The notes under the pieces: model-generated | What the model was told of the DNA's origin: nothing | The model's database searches: none | What the model saw: the letters and a program-made list of their open reading frames with translations, nothing else | From: Merluccius polli | Lineage: Eukaryota; Chordata; Actinopteri; Gadiformes; Merlucciidae | Assembly: GCA_030340625.1 (NCBI GenBank) | Contig: JAOPHQ010004839.1 | Span: forward strand, 124,001 to 188,000 | Length of the DNA stretch: 64,000 nucleotides | Direction: 5' to 3' | Position numbers and translations under genes: made by a program | Part shown: positions 56,457 through 64,000 of the stretch, piece after piece | Layout of the letters: the number at the start of each line of letters is the position of its first letter | Numbering within the stretch: position 1 is the first letter of the stretch

Positions 56457-57547
56457 AATTGCATTTATTCTGACACAGTAAAATTAGGATGAAGTTAAGT
56501 GTTAACATTAAATAACGTGGTTTCTAATTTTGTAATATATTGAAATGGTATTGCCTAAGTCCCTCCACGTCGAAAAAGCCCATACATTCTTATAAGGCCT
56601 ATGCAAACAACGTATTTAATCAACTGCGGTCAGATTGGTTAAAAGCCAGAGGCTGCTTCTAATTTCACTTCCGGTTTAATGCCTTCAACGCAGTGCTCAG
56701 TTGCTGCGCCGCGGATTTGCCAGCTAGCCGGATGCGAATACTGTTTAATGAAAACTAGAAGTTTCTAATGGTGTCACTTATGTGTTTCTAAGACAAAAAC
56801 TATATGGCTAACGTTAGATATTGTTAGCCGGTTGGGTAATCCGTTTTTATTTTATGGTTTATGGCCTAAGGTTAAAGTTAATCATCTGTGTTTATCAGGT
56901 GGATGCAGCTAAAGACCATGACTAACTTAACGGAAGCTGATTGACTAGGATATTCCTGAGGTAAGTACTTCTATTTACTGATTAACGTTAGTTAAGACAT
57001 TAACATCGATAGATTGTAGTATGGACCGACATGTCCATGGGGCTGATTCCGATAGCCAGTTGGCCCCCTGATAGCCGTTTATTTGCACAACATCTTTTTC
57101 GGTTGTTAACAGGTGCCTTTATTGTCAAAAATATGCGATTTTGTCTGCGAAGCAAGTTAGACACATCGAGGCTACACAAAGTCTTACACAAAGTCTCGGG
57201 TATAAGTTACGTGATACTACGACAGCAGCAGTTATAATACATTTTGTAAAACTAGGCTTTCCGCTTAGTAGGATTGGTCAGTGGGCAGTAGTTCTATATG
57301 ACTTGAGTTATATCTTGGCACATAATCTGCTCCCCATAATCTGCTTCGTTTTACACCCACTCTAGTTAACTGCGAATTATTAGTGGCATTTATCGACATG
57401 CCATGACATTTATTTACATGTCGTGTTACGGGATACTATCAAATAGTTGTTCATGGTGACATTATCAAATGTCAACGTTAGCATCGCCGTAGCATCGCTG
57501 TAGATAGATACTGGGTTAAGTCGATGTAAACAATAATTTAACATTCA
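56457..57547. other. no coding gene; possible non-coding exons
   Basis: A GC-rich patch near 56690-56730 and a candidate exon 56901-56960 (after tttatcag, before GTAAGTAC) on the plus strand could be 5' untranslated exons of an unidentified gene. No frame continues. Confidence 0.25.
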
Positions 57548-57970
57548 TTAACCCATTTAGGCCTAAAACGCCTGGAAAAAATGCCTATAAAACCTATGGG
57601 TGATTTCAGAAACCTCCCCTAAAACCTGAAGTTTTTTCTGGAAATTCAGCAGTTGTGTCAACGCCTACTAAATGATTGATTTCTCAGCCTCTGTAGCAGA
57701 TAGAAACACAATTCAAAAAGTATTTGAGAGCTTACACCTCTGGCTTTCATGGGGAGTTGAGTTTATTTAGATACACCTTCACACAATAAACACATAAATG
57801 TAAAAAGTAAAGTGTTAGTGCAGGAACAGCACTATTTTCAATAAAAAAACAGTAAGAAAATAAAGTAAAATCAACTTGTGTCAGGGATATCAACTTGTGT
57901 GAGTGCCTTGATTTTGCCCTGATGGACTAGGAAGAAAAAGAACAGCATGTAATGACTGTAACAGTCTGCC

Positions 57971-60900
57971 TCACATGTAACGGCGATAGTGCTTGCCGAA
58001 GCACTCAATGTGCAGTGGTAGGTTGCATTGTTTACAGCCATAAACAGTTGGCCCACCCACTTTTTCATTGTCGGGGACAAGCTGACACTCCCGGCACTGT
58101 TTACGCTTGTCATAGACTTTTCCACAGTCATGCTGTGGAAGAGGTGTGTGTCCTCTGCTTCCTGCAGATGAAGATGGAGTAGGAGGAGGAGATGGAGAAG
58201 CAGAAAGAGAAGATGGAGGAGGAGGAGGAGTCGCAGGAACAGCCCTTGTTGTGAGTGGTGTGATGAGCTGCTCTGCCAGGTCCTCCAGCCAGTTTTTGTA
58301 GCCTCTGTACTTGTTTCTGAAGGCTGTTCCTCCAACAGACCTCGCAGCAATGTAGGCATTGTAGCAGGACACAGCCAAGAAAAAGAAAAACACCCTCCTC
58401 CACCATTTCTTTGATCGATGCTGGAATCCATAGTATCCAACCATTTGATCAAGCAGATCGACGCCTTTCATGTACTTCTGGTAGTCAGCGAGGGAAGTTG
58501 GCACTACCACCTGGACGTGGTTGGCTCCGTCTCTTCTGCGATTCACTGTCCCTGTCTGAGTTGGATTGTGATGGTTGGACAGCACCATGACGGTTTTCGT
58601 GTCCTGCCAAATACAGAACGTGAGTTCGCCCTTCTGAGCTACCCTGAACTTGTGCTTTCCCATTGAGGCTTTTTTTGTAAGCCTCTCGTTCTTTGGGAGT
58701 CCCGCCCGGTTGGCACGAACAGTGCCGCAAGCGTACAGGCCATGGCTCTTCATCTCCTCGAAGAGGGACACCCCGGTGTAAAAATTGTCCATATAGACAG
58801 ACAGGTGAGAGCCGTAATATGGTCTGGCTAAATCCATGACCACATGGTGTGCGAGGCCCTTCTCCGTTGACCCTTCACGACCAGCATAGATCTGGAAGTT
58901 GGTCACGTATCCTGTGGAGCTCTCTGACATTACCCACACCTTGACACCCCATTTTGTAGGCTTCATGGGTAGGTACTGCCTGAAGGCGAGATGCCCTTTG
59001 AATTTAATCATGCTCTCATCCACAGACACGTTGCCATCTACCTCATACAGTGCCTGAAATCGGGCAGTGATGTAATTGAGAAACCAGCGCATTTTCCAGA
59101 GCTTGTCACCCCGGTTGACATCTGCTGCTTGGTTGTTCTGGAGGTGTAGATACCTGACAGAAAGCGTATGAAAGCATAATATAAAATATTGTCATAATTG
59201 GCATGTGTTGTGACATAATATTCTGTCTATATTGTAAATGACATTGGACTGTAAGCTACTATTTATACTTGTATGTGATGATGACTGAATAAAAATACTA
59301 TGGATAAAAACTGTCTGTGTTGTAAATTACATTCACTTGTATGTGATGATTACTGAATAAATGTATTATGCATAATACTAATACATCTCTTACATTTGTC
59401 ATCATAAACTGTCATATTTCTTATTACAGCATCACCACAATCAATAAGTATTATTATTGTTAGGGATGGGCATAATTAATCGATGATCGATCATTGATCG
59501 TTATAAATGTGTCGATCAATTTATATTATCGATCAAAAGGACGTTGTGTTGCATACTGTGAGTCTTGAAGCGGTGCCCGGTGATCGCGGCTTTAGTTCCC
59601 CGTGTCTGATCGCTGTAATTCGGAGCGTGAATATCGGTTGAATATCTAATTCTAACTTTAAAAACACTTTAGTATTTTTTAAGACGATAGTCGCACATCC
59701 CTCGTAACTACGCCGTGAAGGTGAACCCTCCCGGACTCCGCTAATAACATTAACCGCTCCACCGGAGGAGCCGCACGTACACACGCACCGGACACCAGAA
59801 TACAAACACACATGTTTTACATTTGATTGCTTTTAAATAAAGTTGTGTGCAGTTATACGGTAAATACGATTATTGATTAATGACCGATCGCGTACTGCGG
59901 TCAAGACAGCCGTCTCTCGGTTCGCGTGGTCAAGCCAGCCGCTCCAACATTTTCAATACTTCCATAACTGACATTTTAGCAAAACGTTCAGCCTCATATA
60001 TGTTTTCTGACTAAGGTATTGCTTTTAGATAGTTCATGCAATTGTTTCTAAATGTGTGGCTCATCTTTTTGTTGCGAGCCTTTTCCGAGCGCCGGCTGCA
60101 TATTGTATAGGCATATGTCGGCCTTTTTTCCCTTTTTTTTTCAAAACAGTTATACAGTTTAATGCCCACTTTTACTGCCTTGTTTGATTATTGTTGGCCG
60201 ATAAGTAGGCTACTTATTGTAATTGGAATACAGATTTAGTCTTGTTGAATCATTTCCAAACCTTTAAGAGCACCTGTAGGCGCATTGTTCGGCCTTTACG
60301 AGCGCCGCATAGGCCTGTAACCTATAATGCCTGTATTTATTATTTTAAAACTGTTAAACAGTTGTAGGTCTTCAAGTTAACTGTCTTGTATTATTGTTGG
60401 CCTATACATTATTGTATTTTGTATTTTCTACCAACGGGAATTTTAATATAGCCTATAGAAAAATAATGATTCATCGATAATTGATCGATAATTCTAGCGA
60501 TGATCGATCAAGGAAATGTCTTGAAATGCCCATCCCTAATTATTGTCCTTACCTCCAGATGGCCACAAATCTGTCCCTGGACATGTTTCTGGGGAACTGC
60601 GTCCTGAAGAGATGTTTACTCTGTCGCCAGTAATCTCTTCGTACTGGAAGTACCATTAGTCCCATGCCCATACAAAGCCCAATAAATGTCTTCATCTCCG
60701 GCACAGTTACGCGTGACCACCTTGCCATCTTTGCTCTAGATGGAGTTTGATGAGTCTGGTCACTGTAATTATTCGTCTCGGAAACGAGATGCGCCCAAAG
60801 CTCCTCCGTAAAAATCTGATTAAATGCCTGCAGCGGTGTGGCATCTGCAGGTAAATCGACTTTTACACCTGGTTTGCGATTGAAAGCACTCCGTTGATTA

Positions 60901-60983
60901 TGGTGGTAATTCTCCGTCTTCCAGTCACTTTCAAAACCTTTAAACTCCTTGTTGTCATCGTCGCTGTCTTCGTCTTCAAACAT
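57971..60983 (-). CDS. piggyBac transposase, two exons, open
   Basis: The model is complement(join(57971..59153, 60553..60983)), 537 residues, with matching phases across GTAAGG/CTGTCAG. The N-terminal part is acidic (MFEDEDSDDDNKEFKG). DDE_Tnp_1_7 follows (FTEELWAHLVSETNNYSD, TFIGLCMGMGLM, YWRQSKHLFRTQFPRNMSRD, then YLHLQNNQAADVNRGDKLW). Catalytic acidic motifs are VDESMIKFKGH, VYMDNFYTG and YMKGVDLLDQM. A Pro/Ser-rich linker and a C-terminal Cys-rich finger (CRECQ ... YGCKQCNLPLHIECFGKHY) end the protein. No stop or shift is seen. The ATG abuts the TA of the Tc1 insertion, so a longer original N-terminus may have been cut off. The 1.4-kb intron is mostly the MITE. Confidence 0.85.
59461..60538. 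mobile_element. hAT-type element, 1.08 kb, with perfect 8-bp target duplication
   Basis: Termini TAGGGATGGGCAT and its complement, with ATTATTGT at 59453-59460 and 60539-60546. GATCGAT-rich sub-terminal repeats occur at both ends. No transposase was found. It lies in the piggyBac intron. Confidence 0.93.
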
Positions 60984-60984
60984 A

Positions 60985-61745
60985 CACTCACCGGCCACTT
61001 TATTAGGTACACCTGTCCAACTGCTCGTTAACACAAATTTCTAATCAGCCAATCACATGGCAGCAACTCAATGCATTTAGGCATGTAGACATGGTCAGGA
61101 CGATCTGCTGCAGTTCAAACCGAGCATCAGAATGGGGAAGAAAGGTGATTTAAGTGACTTTGAACGTGGCATGGTTGTTGGTGCCAGACGGGCTGGTCTG
61201 AGTATTTCAGAGACTGCTGATCTACTGGGATTTTCACGCACAACCATCTCTAGGGTTTACAGAGAATGGTCCGAAAAAGAGAAAATATCCAGTGAGCGGC
61301 AGTTCTGTGGGCGCAAATGCCTTGTTGATGCTAGAGGTCAGAGGAGAATGGCCAGACTGGTTCGAGCTGATAGAAAGGCAACTGTAACTCAAATAACCAC
61401 TCGTTACAACAGAGGTATGCAGAAGAGCATCTCTGAACGCACAACACGTCAAACCTTGAGGCGGATGGGCTACAGCAGCAGAAGACCACACCGGGTGCCA
61501 CTCCTGTCAGCTAAGAACAGGAAACTGAGGCTACAATTCGCACAGGCTCACCAAAATTGGACAATCGAAGATTGGAAAAACGTTGCCTGGTCTGATGAGT
61601 CTCGATTTCTGCTGCGACATTCGGATGGTAGGGTCAGAATTTGGCGTCAACAACATGAAAGCATGGATCCATCCTGCCTTGTATCAATGGTTCAGGCTGG
61701 TGGTGGTGGTGTAATGGTGTGGGGGATATTTTCTCAACAATGGAG
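60985..61745 (+). mobile_element. Tc1-type transposon, 3'-truncated
   Basis: It begins CACTCACCGGCCACTTTATT right after a TA (60983-60984), as expected for a Tc1 insertion, then has the typical leader and transposase start. Homology stops near 61740, so the 3' half and right TIR are missing. Confidence 0.9.
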
Positions 61746-61794
61746 CGTCGGAGAAATGATATGGACCCGAAGTGAACTGACAGCTGTCTGCTGA
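61132..61794 (+). pseudogene. Tc1 transposase, N-terminal two-thirds
   Basis: ATG 61132 opens MGKKGDLSDFERGMVVGARR. Paired helix-turn-helix domains (SISETADLLGFSRTTISRVY; KSISERTTRQTLRRMGYSSR) and the first catalytic Asp (VAWSDESRF) follow, with GGGGVMVWGIFS. From about residue 203 the text no longer resembles Tc1 and stops at 61794. The second Asp and the final acidic residue are missing, so it cannot catalyse transposition. DNA binding might be retained. Confidence 0.88.
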
Positions 61795-61999
61795 AACATC
61801 GCTTTCTCGAATGAGTTTGTTGTTGCTGGTGACGTAAAGAGGTCAACCGGTGGCTCTATTACCACTAGTTGAAATGGGCACAGCGCCACCTATCGTACCG
61901 GGGCATGACATGCTTCGGCCAATGAATCGATTTACTCACCGCCATGTATACGCGGACAATTGCAGTTGTCCAATTGCGGAGCATAGACGAGCTATGGCT
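61746..61999. other. junction sequence, unassigned
   Basis: Between the broken Tc1 and the LINE-like fragment. It contains catgtaaacgtactg near 62018, a word seen in fish MITE ends. No gene is recognised. Confidence 0.3.
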
Positions 62000-62452
62000 T
62001 TAATCGAAATAATCTGTGCATGTAAACGTACTGATAGATGCTGGAGGTACAAGTCGAGGACGTTTAACAGTGGGAGAGCTATCCCGGGAATTGCAACTGC
62101 TAGGCGAGTGGCGACGTTTGGATGAGTGTTTAACTTCGGGAGCGTGAGGAAGAGGGGACGTTAAGTCGGCGGAGAGCTCATCGAGTGGAGCAAAGTGATT
62201 GAAAAGCTGAGGAATACTGTCATCTTCATTGGGATCGTAGAGGGGGAGAGAAAGCCTCCCTCTGCTCGTCACCACCGTTGTCCAGGATGAGCAGCCGGGA
62301 GCGGAGGAGTCACAGCCCGGTTGTTCCAGCCTGGCCAACCAAGAGGAGAGCTCCTCTTGTCGGTGGAGAAGATCTCTGACGAGAAGTTCAATAGCTTGCA
62401 GCTCGGTTTTTATGTTTGTGATAGCTGATGTCGATGTCACCGCCACCGCCAT
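62000..62452 (-). pseudogene. LINE ORF1-like N-terminal fragment
   Basis: ATG 62452 opens MAVAVTSTSAITNIK. A short coiled coil (ELQAIELLVRDLLHRQEELS), a WTTVVTSRGR motif and an APLDEL segment with Ser/Arg-rich text (KRRHSPSSCNSRDSSP) follow. This resembles the first ORF of fish non-LTR elements. It ends early, near a MITE-like word, and has no reverse transcriptase next to it. Family assignment is weak. Confidence 0.4.
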
Positions 62453-63438
62453 TCTTCAGGAAGATTGTGGACCGTTGAAGAGACGACGATCGTCAAAGCA
62501 GGTAAGATGATGATTTCTTCAGTATGTCCTTCTTGGCACGACTCCGACACTGGAGGTGTGTCTGAAATCGCGCACTTCTATACTTACACTTACTTTTTTG
62601 AGTGCACTTTGCGCAAAAACGGAGAGTGTGCCAAAACGCAGTGCACTGGAAATACGTCGGTGGCACACTCAAAATGATCTAAAATGTGTGTGTGGACCGA
62701 TGGACACTTTCCACACTCAACGGCCGCCATTTTGTCTACGTAGCGGAAGGGGCGGAATCGAAACTGGAGGACACAGGAGTAACAGTTGAGACCAACGCGC
62801 TCAACAAATGTAAAATAATATTAAATATGTAAATTAATATATATTAATATATTTCATAGGTAAATAAACTTACCGATAGGCCGTTTTCCGCCAGGAGGAA
62901 AACGGCAACAAAAAAACCCCCGAAGAAGAACCGTCAAACTGCAAACTCATTTCCGGTCGGTGTGCAAAGGCTGTTTGATAGTGATGGTGGGATGAAGCCT
63001 CATGAGGCATTGAACCACTTGAGCCAATTGGTTCGAGAAAGGGTTCATTTCTCGAAGCTTCATGTGCACACGAAACCACCTACTGGCCAAGTGTGTAATC
63101 ACAGGCAGCTATATCTGAACCACATAATGTGTGATGCATTGATGGATTGAATTTTCGTGTCTGTTATGTCTGTTGGGAATGACAATGAATTACAAAAAAT
63201 GTATGACCAAATCATTTCTGTACATAAATTATCACATATGTGTATAATACATTTTTGAATGTATTCTGTGTGTGTAAATTTTCCCAAAATGGTAATATCA
63301 TAATATGGCAGGTTGTGCAATGTTTTTCTGAAAATGGCATGGGCGTAATCAGGCAGAGGACAGTGAAAGTGCTTGTGGAACTAGGAAAAGGGCACAGATT
63401 ATGCTTGTGTAACTTGGATGTACAGGACAGGGGAAATT
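62453..63438. other. no gene; short inverted repeats
   Basis: The segment 62990-63075 contains gaagcctcatgaggcattga and cgaagcttcatgtgcac, which can pair imperfectly. The segment 62560-62720 is CpG-containing with words typical of MITE ends. The part beside 63439 is probably the 3' untranslated region of the hAT gene. Confidence 0.35.
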
Positions 63439-64000
63439 TCATTCATTTTTATTCAGAAACAAGAGCTTCTCAACAGTTTTTGGTTTTAAACGATTTCTTT
63501 TTTTTGACACAACTTCTCCGGCCTTGGAGAAGACCCTTTCACAAGGCACAGAAGATGCCGGCGTGCACAAAAAGGCAAGTGCAAGTTTGTGTAAGTTCGG
63601 GTACAGTAGTTTTTGCCTCTCCCAGTACTCCAGAGGGTTTTCCTGTCTTCCTATATTTGGCTCTGAAAGGTACCGCTGGACCTCCACAGTGGCATCTGCA
63701 GTGACATTTTGAGACCTCCTCGCCTCCATGACACTGGTGTCTAAACGACGCCACAGTTTGCTACCTAAGAGGAAACCACAGATCATGTTAGTAAGTGTTC
63801 TCATAGGAATAACTGATGTCAAAATGTAAAATAATACATTACCTCCAGTGACATCATGAGAGGTAGAAGCCTGGGGAATTTCCTCTCTGCTTTGTTGTGC
63901 CCTTACAATGGTAGCACACTCTGAGGTCAGTCGCTTTATCGCTTCAGTGGCTTTAGTTTGACTAAAAAATGCAATAACTTTAAATCGGGGGTCCAGGAGT
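63439..64000 (-). CDS. hAT transposase C-terminus (ZBED-like), partial
   Basis: Two exons fit in phase: 64000..63843 (LLDPRFKVIAFFSQTKATEA ... EIPQASTSHDVTG) and 63764..63439 (SKLWRRLDTSVMEARRSQ ... NPLEYWERQKLLYPNLHKLA, SVPCERVFSKAGEVVSKKRN, stop). The LLDPRFK motif and the final hAT dimerisation region identify it. It runs off the right edge of the window, so the BED finger and catalytic core are not seen. No break is visible in this part. Confidence 0.85.
   Translation of the reverse strand, partial: LLDPRFKVIAFFSQTKATEAIKRLTSECATIVRAQQSREEIPQASTSHDVTGGNVLFYILTSVIPMRTLTNMICGFLLGSKLWRRLDTSVMEARRSQNVTADATVEVQRYLSEPNIGRQENPLEYWERQKLLYPNLHKLALAFLCTPASSVPCERVFSKAGEVVSKKRNRLKPKTVEKLLFLNKNE

Larger units (their letters stand above)
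57548..60984 (-). mobile_element. piggyBac transposon, one end seen
   Basis: TTAA at 57548-57551 is followed by CCCATTTAGGCCTAAAACGC, a plausible piggyBac terminus on the 3' side of the gene. The opposite terminus is not found because a Tc1 element starts at the first codon. A hAT MITE lies in the intron. Confidence 0.7.

Noticed and set aside
56901..56960. Possible host-gene untranslated exon
   Set aside because: Splice-like borders alone are common by chance; there is no frame and no partner exon.
1..64000. CRISPR arrays, operons, ribosome binding sites, rRNA genes and intact tRNA genes
   Set aside because: Spliced genes and the repeat content are eukaryotic. Only SINE-type tRNA-like segments were seen, and the direct repeats have no spacer structure.

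Overview
This looks like a piece of a teleost fish nuclear genome. Genes are split by GT-AG introns, (CA)n, (GATA)n and homopolymer tracts are common, and the repeats are typical of fish: a tRNA-derived SINE with the 'ggactgcatttatatagcgc' tail, a Tc1 element of the 'caccggccactttattaggtacacc' type, L2, Penelope, Harbinger, hAT, piggyBac, EnSpm and ISL2EU-like elements. I recognise no conventional single-copy host gene. Almost everything that can be read is mobile-element sequence, often nested. Species assignment below teleost level is not possible from reading alone. LAYOUT: 0-6 kb holds a 119-bp satellite, then two divergent spliced genes, a MADF-BESS protein (minus) and a BEN-domain protein (plus, one base short of an open frame). 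6-9.3 kb is mostly unreadable. 9.3-11.4 kb (minus) holds a zinc-ribbon gene whose tail is a GC-rich minisatellite open in several frames, with small downstream exons. 12.2-15.1 kb is a disabled Penelope-like element. 15.9-31.3 kb is a large inverted duplication of one repeat unit. Its left arm was later split by an 8.4-kb Academ-like DNA transposon (16829-25227) and a degenerate Harbinger (25805-28933). Its axis is a palindrome built from LTR fragments, and its right arm carries a solo-LTR-like insert. 31.4-38.6 kb is a complete but disabled Harbinger (DDE gene plus Myb/SANT gene) that contains a hAT MITE and an apparently intact ZMYM1-like hAT element. 39-43 kb holds a SINE and a seven-exon gene with one internal stop. 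43.9-46.3 kb is a THAP/ISL2EU-type transposase. 46.4-49.0 kb is an L2 LINE. 50.7-56.3 kb is a DUF4806-type gene plus an EnSpm/CACTA transposase, both minus strand. 57.5-61 kb is piggyBac with a full-length spliced transposase frame, bounded by a truncated Tc1. 62-64 kb holds a LINE ORF1-like fragment and the 3' end of a hAT transposase that runs off the window. HOW THE PARTS WORK TOGETHER: the genes do not form a pathway. Recurrent pairs probably belong to single elements: Harbinger DDE with Myb, and EnSpm with DUF4806. The MADF/BEN pair may be another such unit or a domesticated one. The order of insertion can be read directly because several interrupted sites have an uninterrupted copy elsewhere in the window.
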